A DNA stretch of 64,000 nucleotides from Baylisascaris procyonis (taxonomy: Eukaryota; Nematoda; Chromadorea; Rhabditida; Ascarididae). Location: assembly GCA_037389465.1 (NCBI GenBank), contig JAZARR010000088.1, positions 3,596,001 to 3,660,000 on the forward strand, written 5' to 3'. Shown here one piece after another: positions 26,801-38,100 of the stretch. The translations under genes were made by a program, and so were the position numbers. The notes under the pieces are model-generated. The model was not told where the DNA came from and did no database searches. It was given only the letters and a program-made list of their open reading frames with translations. How positions within the stretch are numbered: position 1 is the first letter of the stretch; every line of letters starts with the position of its first letter.

Positions 26801-28918
26801 AATTACTTTTCTACATCATCGATAGTGGTCGTCACATTCACATTGCCATCGCTTAGTATTTGTAGGACTTGATCGATTGTACTTGAAGGCACCATAACAT
26901 CACTGATATCTTCAATACCTCTTGCTGTTTTCCAGAAATTCACCTGAATTCATCGCGATGATTAACAATCGATTGCTTCGTGGATGTCATTATGCCAGTT
27001 GTTGTCTCCTTTGATCGATGTAGAATGCAAGCCTATTCAATATCGGTGCAAGAAATTTTTTGATGAAAATTGCAGATTTGCTTTAGTACTGATAGTTGCA
27101 TACATTTTATGTAATAAAAGATGCAAAATTCATCTACATGCAATGTTTGCCGGGCTATACTCATAGCTGGCATGTGAAAATCGAATGAATGGATAACCAT
27201 ATGGCTGCATATCATTGTGCGACATTTGCGCCACTTACGATGGAACGCTTTCATGTGAGTTATGCTTTAATGAGAAGAAAAATCAAACTTTGCGTGAACG
27301 TTTCTATTATCGAATAATATTATACCTATTTTTTATACTCATTTCATAAGCAGTTTAGTTAAACACTATTTTCTGTAACGAAAAGATGAAAGTAACAAAA
27401 AATAATATAAATATTATTAGCATAAACGCAAGTAAGGCGCATGAATGATATATAATAGCAATTCGTTTAAGCGAAAATAGTGAAACAATTAAATAATATA
27501 TTATTAATAATTTCTCGTTGCTAATGAAAAGTCGTAACGTTCTAATATATCGTTTTAGTCCTTCTATATGTCAATGTTTAAATTTTATGATGTGCAATTT
27601 AATGGGAATGACAAATTATTATAAAATATTTCAGCTTTTTTTTTTTTTAAATTTTATTAAATTTTCCAACAAATTGAGAAGAATGGAAAAGTTTTTCATA
27701 AGCAAAAAATTTGCAATTGTTGGAAATCTTATTCGATGAGAAAATCGAAGACTCAATTAATTTGCAAAGATGATGAATGTAAAAGATAATGAAGTTTAAA
27801 CACGCTAAAAAAGGACACTCCATAGAAAATATGCTTTATGTAACTATTAACGTTTTTTTTTTTTGACATTAAAATGGGAAATTTTTGTTCGCTTCAAGGA
27901 CAGATGTTTGCATCATTTAGCGACAACCTTGACGTACGACAGCAACATAACCAAGTAACTCGTTGAATTTAACAGCTATTGTTGAATTGTTTTTGCTGAA
28001 ATTGTTGTTGTTCGCATATATTTCACTTAAATAAGCTCAAAAGCGAAAGAAATACACTAATAAAAGTTTTGATCAGTGGCGAAAATCATGCAAAAAGCAG
28101 ATAAGTTACTCTTCGTACATGCGGCGATTATTTTTATCAGTATATTTCTTTGAAGTTTATATTTGCTGATGCAAAAGATGCGATGGGAGAGGAAGGGGGG
28201 TGAGAGAAGTGATATAGCCGTATAGAAGAAACTAGAATTTTGAGGTAAGTGAAGAAAGCTGGATTAAAAAGAGCCAAACGTTCATTCATAAAGTGAAAAA
28301 TTTGGCCGATAAATGTGTACTGTCTATGTTTTTTCAATGAAAAAGAATGAATTTTTGAGAGAATCACTTACGCACTAGAAAATATTCTTACCAAGCAAAT
28401 CAAAGGGGAGCTCTTAGCAATTAATTAAACTAGTAAAATAAATTGAATGTAACATGATCACCTCATCCCATAAAGTATTCTTATAATGACGTATATTCTG
28501 AGAGTTTTATCAGTAGGAATCAATGAATTGTTTCAATCACATCCTCAAACATTCAAATAATATACGAATATTTTGAGAATTGTCTGAATTTTTGAATGGT
28601 CAAAATTCCACTTGAAATTCGATAAAATTTTCTTAACAATGTCAATATAACTCTATCATTTAGAAGCATTCAATTCGAATAAATTAAATGAAAAATAACT
28701 TCATTATGCGTTTATCAAATAATAATAGATAAAGCATAACAAACCCGTAGTAATGTTGAAGAATCGAAGAGCTTTTTGACAGTTAGAAATTGTTCGATGT
28801 TTTCAGTTTGTAGACGTAAAACTTTAAATCTCTCATCTGAGCCACCTTCGGGATAGGTATTATATGGGTGCACCGATGATATAAGTGTTAAGAGCAGACC
28901 GACAAGATGGGCACCCAT
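17837..28918 (-). CDS. secreted zinc carboxypeptidase (M14A) with C-terminal ShK domain, copy 2
   Basis: Removes C-terminal residues after activation. Eleven exons with matching phases: 28745-28918, 26807-26943, 26019-26229, 23237-23464, 22572-22686, 21707-21779, 20438-20588, 19684-19768, 19430-19519, 18042-18167 and 17837-17991; 514 aa. Order: signal peptide (GLLLTLISS, from the ATG at 28918), propeptide (about 27-115) with FW and DVMVP, catalytic domain, ShK domain. Zinc ligands are H193 and E196 (GGIHAREW) and H339 (LHTYSQ). Substrate residues N280/R281 (DLNRNF) are intact. Y392 and E415 match bovine Y248 and E270. Bovine position 255 is Glu (E399, in YPASGGSEDW), so I infer preference for basic C-terminal residues. 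The last 40 residues are a six-cysteine ShK domain ending YSCGHC. It begins 255 bp after copy 1 stops. Introns range from 50 bp (17992-18041) to 2.5 kb. The call is firm; the substrate is unknown. Confidence 0.95.
20783..20833. repeat. (CT)n microsatellite
   Basis: CTCTCC units passing into about 20 pure CT units, in the intron of carboxypeptidase copy 2 between exons 6 and 7. Confidence 0.95.
21237..21272 (+). repeat. G-rich quadruplex-type tract
   Basis: Runs of three to five G with GGA spacers in the intron between exons 6 and 7 of carboxypeptidase copy 2. Confidence 0.65.
26332..26360 (-). repeat. CCCCT repeat tract, G-rich in the transcript
   Basis: Repeated CCCCTCC and CCCCT units in the intron between exons 2 and 3 of carboxypeptidase copy 2; sense RNA would read GGGGA repeats. 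Confidence 0.7.
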
Positions 28919-28939
28919 ATTCGATTCGGCATTCGCCAA

Positions 28940-28941
28940 CT
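28940..28941 (-). promoter_or_regulatory. candidate trans-splice acceptor of carboxypeptidase copy 2
   Basis: CTTCTCAG/TTGG in minus sense lies 22 nt before the ATG at 28918 and 232 nt after the copy 1 stop codon. The upstream frame has no ATG. This is the expected place for a spliced leader on a downstream operon gene. Confidence 0.55.
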
Positions 28942-29084
28942 GAGAAGAGGTCTTCTCGACTCTTTGTCTGCCATCCTATCAACTTGTATTTTTCTCTTCT
29001 CATCGGCGTACAAATGTTGGCTGCATCGGTTGTGTTATCGTTTCGTCTTTCACTTTCTATGAATCTCTCATTCAACGAAAGCTT

Positions 29085-29090
29085 TTTATA
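29085..29090 (-). terminator. candidate poly(A) signal of carboxypeptidase copy 1 (TATAAA)
   Basis: TATAAA in minus sense, 83 nt after the stop codon of copy 1 and about 145 nt before the copy 2 acceptor. This spacing resembles an intercistronic region. No AATAAA occurs in the gap. Confidence 0.4.
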
Positions 29091-29172
29091 CATTTAAAAT
29101 TTTTCTCAGGTCACATAGCACAGATGTTCATAATTTAAGAATCACAATATCCGAATGTTGTCTCAATGTAGA

Positions 29173-32100
29173 TCAACCATGAAATGTACGCATCGATGCG
29201 CAAAATCCACATGTACGTGCACATCGTTCCCTCATTGAAGGCCATATTGAGCATACCCCATTTTGTGCCCAATAACCGCAATTCGAGTTACGATCCACGC
29301 ATGTCTGAAAAACGTATCCTCATAGTTCAATCTTATGCACTATACTAATGAATTTGACGCTTATTTCCATTGCGTAACTGTCATTAGCAGTAACTGACAG
29401 CAACAAACGCATTTTCTCTTCTTCTGCTTATTGAAGATGGAAGGTGGCATGAAAATGCCGAAGGAAAAGAGAATCTTTCTCCCACTCTGCTTGCTTTTTG
29501 CCTATCACCAACGAGGAGTTCTATAGACTTCCTCTCATAATTCATGCCCAAGGTCATTCCGTTAGCATTGCTGGTTTACTGCCGGCTCGTTTAGAAAAAA
29601 AGTTTGTGCAACTTCTTCGTATGCTATGTTACAAAACGTATATGGTGTCTTCCGTGTTGATGGTTCTTGAGCTTTTGTGCGAAAGACATGTCCTCGTTGG
29701 CCTGGAAAACAGTGGAAAACGGTGGAAAGAAGGAGGATGTTGGGGTGGGCGACAGGTGGAGGGGCGGAGGGTTACATAGTGCTGAAATTCTTCAAGAATA
29801 TAAAAACGCCACATCTGCAATTTTTACTTGATTTACTTGAGGGAAAAGAAGAGTAATTATATATGCAAATCTTCAGAGCAAAAAGCTTTCAACAAATAGA
29901 CACTATGGCTTTAAAAAAAAACGAAAGAAACAAGTCCGAGGAATCGTACATCTGTGAAATCTCTCGGCGGTGGTGCTCGACGTATATTTGATTGGGCTGT
30001 GTCGAACGTATGTATAGCAATTACTTTAACAGCTTCAAACGTCTCTCTCGAAGTAGGTATTATCTGAAAATCTTAAATTTTCAATGATTTCCTTTCATTT
30101 CCCAGTTTAATGAAGTTCTTTTTTTTTTCGCTACGAACGTGATAAAGGAAGTGCATTTAGAATGTTAAATGACACACATAAGCCGAAAGTATGTAAAGTA
30201 TGTACAGTGAAATATCTATATCGAAAATAAATGCGTTGTGAGACCCGATCGGCGTCGAATTTAGGTCCCATCGAAATGACGTCGCATTGCTGAGAAACTG
30301 GTCTTGATCGAAGCGAGTTTCCCCTCAAGACAATCTTCGTCGTCATTAACTACTCGAAATCACTGTTATATGCTCCCTCATCGAGAATAGTTGATTATGG
30401 TTCGACGATATATCCCTTCCAACACGCTTAGTGTCTCTTCATTCATTGTTGCAGATTTCCGTCGATTAAATATTATTTTTTTTTCATGAATAAATTATTA
30501 CAACTGTCAAAACGGAAGTACGGAACACTTGTTTTTCAAGAATATTTTTTTAAGAAGACAAGAGCGAGATGGGGGAAGAGACAAGCTAGAACCATTCGCA
30601 TATTTTTCAGTGCTCAACGCTTGCACGATCTTAATAGCGCATAAAATAATGAATGCAATACCTGATTTTCGGCAAGTAGGAAGCCATCCCAAACTTGCTC
30701 TTCTGGTCTTAGCTCGAATAAATATGAATATTTCACTCCCATACGACCTTTAGCCCAATCTTCTGAGCCACCAGAGGCAGGATCTAGAAAAAGTGAGTAG
30801 AAAAGCATGCGTGAACTTGAAAGATTTCCAGCTTGTTTTCTGCGTCCGATAAAAACGCTAATTCCACCATATGCCCAAATAAGTTCTTTCGATTTTCTGT
30901 ATTTTCGCCAATTTATCATTTTCGAAATTATTTATGAAAGTTTTTTCATGCTGCTTAATTCACCTCCGAATTTGACAAAAAATAACAAATTTTTACGACT
31001 TGGAAAAACATCTCTCTTTTCCCGTTAATTCCATCTATTCATTCAGGCGTACATTTTTTTTTTCATTGGATGTCAATATTTTTACCGATATCTTCACACA
31101 ACCAATTTCATCAGCACATCCGCTCATAATCTCGTGTACAATATTTATGCATTACTTCCGAAAATTTTCTACTTATGCTAAAAAATACTTTCGCTCAAAT
31201 AAACCTTATGCAAAGGAATAGAAATCATAACTGAAGTTATTGTTTCAGCGTCAATTTAATCAAACGCTCACCGCAGAAGAAAGCGCCGACGATATTTTCG
31301 CAATTCAGCTGTTTATTGTATTTGAAACTCAGAACAAAAATATAGCATCGATGTACATATGAAAGGCAAACTTTAACTTTACGAAACGAAATCAATAGAA
31401 CACCTATTTAAGAGGGAAGTTTTGAAAATGGTAGAAGAACTTCATATCGCAAACATTCAAAACAACTAATTTCCGATTTTGAGAGCAATTTCAGCGCTTT
31501 CCGAAGAAGCGTCCGACCATTGGATACGATGATTTCTGATTCAGTTTACATGCCGCTAAATTCAGCAATGACCACAGAATGAAATATTCGCAATCAAGTA
31601 TATGAGGAGAAAATGAGTGATAGCAAAGAATATTTTCGAAATATTTTCAATAGATCTGTAATAAATCTTTTCAAAATTTTCTTCAATTCTTCCAACCGAA
31701 CTTAAATCATTTTTTTCCCTTTTTTTGAGAGGATAGGGGAAGGGGTTCAGCAAATGATCTCAACAAAGAGACAAAATTAAGAGAGCACTATTTTCTCTCT
31801 CTGCTACACCTCATATTAAAATAGAGAACGGCTGAGATAGGGAATAAAAACTGTTCACTTACAAAGCGTATCAGCACCAGTGCCAACCACATATGTTGTA
31901 CCGTATAGAGATCTAAGCGCATTTGCAGCATGCAACGCTGTGCTTCTCTGCAATCGCACATTACACATATAAACAATACCGAAGTTAGCGTTTCGATTTG
32001 AGAATTCAAACAATGGTCACTCGATATAGAGTGGTGGAAAGAGGAGGCGGGTGGGGTCTGATTGTAGTTCTAAGCTTTTCAACACGATCAAAATGAAATG

Positions 32101-35100
32101 AGCGCTCGATCAATCAACGATTTTTCTATATATGGCACCTGAATGATATATCATAATAAATTGATACCTTCAGAAGGAGTCAACTTATAAGAGGGGAGAA
32201 TTACCTCATTCACCTTTCATGATAACAAATACATAAGATAAGCTAAATAGATAGTATAAATTAACCATTAGCATAACCATCTACTTTGAATAATGACCAC
32301 AGCAAAAAGACTAGTTTCTGTTAAGTTGCCCGAAAGGACACTGATAAATGATAAAAAATTACTTAACTTCGATAGAAAAAAAAGTTGAAATTAGAAAGTA
32401 AGAAAAACCAACGTGAAAAACAATTAGTGAACGATAAGATACAACGATTAGTTTGGGACATCAGTGAAAATTGCTCAGTAACCTCACGTCTCAACCTTTT
32501 TTATCCTGATTATCTGGGGGAATTTTCCCACTGAATTTTTTGTTCGAAGACCAATATTTTCGATATTCCTTTAGGATTCAATATGCTTCAAAATAAAATG
32601 TCTACAATTCAACTTTTAGCACATTTAAATAAACACTTATAAGTATGAAGCATTAAAATTAACCGAATTACTAGAAGGCTCTACTAGTTTGCAATTAAGT
32701 TGTTAATATGCATTGGCATAGATGAAAGTAATTATGCAGAATCTAAGATATGCAGGATGTTACAAAATATTCCACAGAAAAAATTGTGACAAGCATAAAT
32801 GTATAAAAAAGGAGGTCGAATTAGTTACCAACGAATTAAGGCGCATTTGACTAACAGCTAATGAATGATGTGCTATGAGTATCTCAGCGGCGGAACATTA
32901 CAACGATAATCGTATCCACTGTACTGAATCACATAACAAATTTTCCGGGTTATTATAGCGGTATAACTAGTAATGCTCATAGATATTATTAACTAGTTTT
33001 GCCAACTAGTATAACTTACTAGCAAATCGCAGCATTTTCTATTTGTAGGTTATATACGCTCACGACAGCCAGTTATATAGGTTGTTGGCTTTAATTTAAG
33101 CATTCACGATGCCGCTGACTTCGTATTTTTTGACGTGGCGTCATATGCAATGCCTTCTGAATGAAAGAACGACAAACAAAGAAACTGACGAGATCGTTTA
33201 CGTCGTTGGTGTAAGTTCGTACTTGATGACCGAATGGATACATTAATATCTGTGAGTAACTGTGGAACGTCAAAAACGTTCGGATCTGCCCATGCCGCCC
33301 ACTGATGAAATCACGAACGGCACGCGTTTCGGGTTCGCTGAACGCATATGCGCCCTGAAGAATGAATCCTACTACATTATCGCATTGCTCAGTCGTATTT
33401 ACAAAAAATTTTTGGTATTTCAGGAACAAGTATATGACAACAAAAAATTTCAGTTTAGTTAGAAATCATCGACCGTATTCGATTGTGGAAAATTCCAAAT
33501 ACGTTACTGTGAGCTTAACATGATCCGTTGATGTTCAATCATTTACTGTCTTTCTTGCCAAAATATAAACACTGAAAATTTCACGAATATTTGAAGATTT
33601 TTAAGTTGACTATCCAAAAGAAAATTCAAATTTTGTCTAAAAAAGTGAATTTGCATAATGAACATGATGGAAATTTTTTTTTTCATTTTAGTAATATCAT
33701 TTTATGCATTTTGTTGTACTTTATTGATTAATTGTTTTTCAATAATTGATGATGAATGCCTTTTCGAAAAAAAGATATCAATTGCATGGATTTATTCAGC
33801 TCCAGGTTGGCTCTTCTGAGCGACCGGTTGCACGTTATCCCTGCACTTAATTCCAGCATCGGAATGGATTGCAAATTTTGTATAGAACCAGTGAAAGCAG
33901 TCGAAAATTTCAAGAAAATTTTCAAAGAATCATCTGGAAACATATAATTTTCGGTGCTCTACTAGCTAAATAATTGCTGTACATACTAACCAAATAACAA
34001 TTCCCCATATTTCAATCTCATTCTGTAGAAAATGATCACTGACGTAACTATACAATCGCAAAAATTTCGTAAAGAATAGTTGGCGACGAAATTTTTCGAA
34101 AGTTACGCAATGACGAAGAGGGATAGATAATCGAGAGGAAGGCGCATTAAGTTTCAAAGCCGATTTGCTGGTTGTTGAATGTCGCTCTCAGTAAGTGATC
34201 TAGTGAAGTGGAAAATTAGTGATAGCAAAACGATAATCCATTCATAATGAGCTCTTAAAGTATAAGTATGCAAACAGATTATTCACTAATAGCACTAACA
34301 GCGAGATAGTTTTACTTTTGAACGAGAATAACCTAAAAACATAAATATACTTGATAGATCTCGGAGCACGGATCAGTAGAGGAGCCCTCAACTCCGAAAT
34401 CCCAATCGAAATTACGATTCAAGTCGACTCCTTGACAACAACGTGTTTGCACTGGTGAGAAGAAACCTTGAATAGTTGAGTTTATGTTGTATTTATTTAT
34501 AATAGTTATTGAAGTTTAGTGTAGCATTTGTTTAGACATCTAAAAAATATAGAGAATATTCATTGTTTTAAACAATTTAGAGATGACCAACAGAAATGCT
34601 TAGGCAAATGTTTATTCGACTTCTAAAATTTGGTACATAACGAGGCGTGCACGGAGGAGATAGGTGGATTCTTCTTAAGAACTCTTTCCCACTTCAGTGG
34701 ATGAAATGGCCGAATAGAGCACTTTACGAGAATTTGTAGGAAAAATATCCCTTATTCTGCTTTCAGCGCAATTACCAAGTTGTCTAAATAACCCCCGAAT
34801 GAACTATGAAAATTTAATGTGTTATAATGAAGTGAAAAAAAAAGGTAAAAAATTAGAATCGAATCAAATTTGAAATTGATTCCACTCGCCAATATCCATA
34901 GCAAAAATACCACAATGAATGATATTAATATCGCATAAACCTTATGGCTCATAACACAGATCAACAAGAGTAGAAACAATGCAATTTAAAGGTCAAATAA
35001 TTTAAGTGTTATTAGAAACTAAGCGAATTTCAAATTACCAGTGGAATATAATTCAAAGAATGCATTTACAAATCACTATGTTGAGAAATCTTTTCAAAAA

Positions 35101-38100
35101 ATATCATCGCTGGACGAACCCTCTATATTACTAGAATTATAAATATCAATAGAACCTTTGAGAAATTTGACTAAGAAAAAATGAATAATCAGAACAGCAT
35201 TACAGTGTGTTTCTAAAAATGCAATTCTAGAGCATAGGTTATGTTAACTGCTTTTCAATGCCGCAAACTTCAAAATCAAATTTTAAAAAATCCGCTTAAA
35301 GACTCTTTTTCGTATATAATCGTGCGATTATATACGAAATTTAATTACAATAGTTTTATGGTTAGCATTTTATAGAAATTCCACTGCCGAATATTTTATA
35401 TTCTGAACGGGACCTGAGAAAGCATTGATCAAATGTACGCATATATGCATTCAACGACATCGATAATTGCACCTCAAAGTACGACCGCTTAACAAAGGGT
35501 AATGAAAAAATTACTGATTTATCACTAGGACGGGTGAATGCAAAACAATGAACGTTGCGGTAAATGGTTCAAGAACAGTTACAACCTAAGCCATTTCTTA
35601 AATTTTTGAAATGATAGCACAGCATATTCCGCTGTAGGAGCTGTATATGATGCACTGTACAACTGTATATTCAAAACAGTCAACCATCACGGCCATCCCC
35701 TCCTTCCACCTCTCCCCCGTCTCCCCTTCTATCTCAAAACAATCCCCGTTGTTCTTGTGGAAGATTGTGAGATCCGAAGAGAGCTGTTTATTTGTTGAAT
35801 TCTCCAAGAAAAAACCTCCAGCTAACAATTGCTGAAAGGCCATTCATCAAAAGAAATGTTTTCAAAATGCTGACAACTTCCATTTATGTGAATAACTCAA
35901 GATATTGTGGGCTAATTTCTATGTATTTGTAATAATGCGCTAATTTCTATGTATTTGTAATTCAATTGAAGTTGTGGAGACAAAATGCACAACATACTAG
36001 GAAAGTTGGTACAGTATACGCTTTCGATTATAAATACGAGGCCATTCTATCGTTAAATTTACAAAAACAATGATGAAACTCACAGTACTTTGTTTTTCAC
36101 ACAGGATTGACCGCTCCAAGGTCGCATCCTGACCAGTGGCCAGATGCGACCTCCAAACGGTCACAAAATTTACTTTGGCTCATACCATAAACAATGCATG
36201 TTAGATATAATGTTTTAAGACAAAATTGGGCCTGTAAGCACATTTTAGTAGGCAAATTCCATCGTTATAGCATTGAACCGAGAGCTGAAATCGTTCAGTA
36301 GTCGTGCTTATAGACTGGTGCATTAGACGTGCATATAGACACGTGCATCAGACGTGTACATGCTATAAGGCCACATCACGCTTTTCAAAAAAATATGACA
36401 AGGCCACCAATGAATACCACAAAAAATGACAATTTTTTTTGCTGGTTTTGCAAATTTTTTGCTTGAAATTATTTGCACTTATGTGTGTGTGTGTGTGTAC
36501 GCATTTTTATTTACTTATGTATGAAGAGCATAAAAATATATACGCATTTTTTTTCCCGAAAATTTCAACGTGCCTATGAAAGTTACGCAAATAAAATTCG
36601 ATAAGTATATTCTGCACTAATCTATCAGTAATTTTAGAAGAATTGATTTCCACTTTCCATTTTCAACATTCATTAAAATAACATTTTCTTGTCATAAAAT
36701 TTTTTGATAACTCAATATGAAAACTGAGAAATATAATACTTGCCAACTGAAAAGTCATCAAAAGAAAACTCATAATGCCATATATTTTCCATATAATTGC
36801 ATAAAGTTTTTATTTGCCAACTATGGCAGTTAAATTAAATTTTGCACAGTTTTCTTTGCACTTGAAGCAATTCAATATGCGGCGTTAGATCAACCATCTG
36901 AACACATGAGTGATGCTCACTGTTGTGGTAGAAAAGGCATATTTTCAATTTAAATGAAATCCATAAAAAGTACTGCAAAAATCGTATGGGTTTTGATAAT
37001 ATCGATTGTTTGCGAGAAATTCTAAGACAGAACAGTTGAGTGATGAAATTTCGAAATTTCGAGGTTATGGGAGGGATGATGCTGAGATGAGAAAGGTTGC
37101 GGGATGATTCATTCTGGGGCAAGGAGGTCGAAGGACAAGCGATTCTGAGATGCGTGGTAGACGGACTACTAATTCTCAGTTGACAAGGCTAGCGGATAAG
37201 CGATTCTGAGGTAGCAAAGTTAAGGGATAAGTGCTTCTGAAATGACTGATTTAAAGGTTTAGCGAACGTGCATCAAGTTTTGCGGCACGTACAAGTGCGA
37301 AACAATCCTAGCGTAACTCGTTTCTCTACGAACGAGCCATCATCCTGTTCAACACCCTCGACAGTTCGGCTGGCAGGAAACGTTTCGAAACCTGTTTTGG
37401 AACAATTCCATGCTTAAAACATTTCATGCATTCATGAACGTTCTAAGCGTTTTCCAACAATACCTCTCGTGTCACCCATGCGCGGTGTCGGCATATTTGC
37501 TTCGTGTTTCGTAGACCTCATGCACACACACACACACACACCACATAAATCATCACGAATTAATAGTGCCCTCAATTACTACTTCAGTTGGCATATGATG
37601 GTCAAAAAATAACCCGCAGACATCAATGTAGTCGTATAAGAAGTGTAGTTCTCAAAGAGAAAAATTCAATATTCCATTGTTTTATAATCTTTGTTAATAT
37701 GAATGTCGAAAAAGAATCAGCGAACTTTATGGTGTAATTTATTTCGATATGAACAGTTAAGCCATCGATTCAATTTAATAACTGTTCTTACCGGATCGAC
37801 TCTGCATGCATACTGGCGGTGAGCGATTTTTCCTCCAAAGACGAATTTCTGGATTGGTACTACTGCGACTATATTCGTAGCCATCTGGATTGAGCAGTGG
37901 CACAATATACCAATCGAGATTATTGACGAAATTTCGCATTTGTGGGTCCTTATCATAGTGCTCCACCAGCTGAAATCCACATTCTTTTTTTTTTTTTTTG
38001 AAAAAATCAGTTATAATTTCGATCTTTGGATCTCTAAGAAACAATTCAACAACACTTTTTATGTGCTTATATCATTCACAAATTCGAAATATTAATTAAA

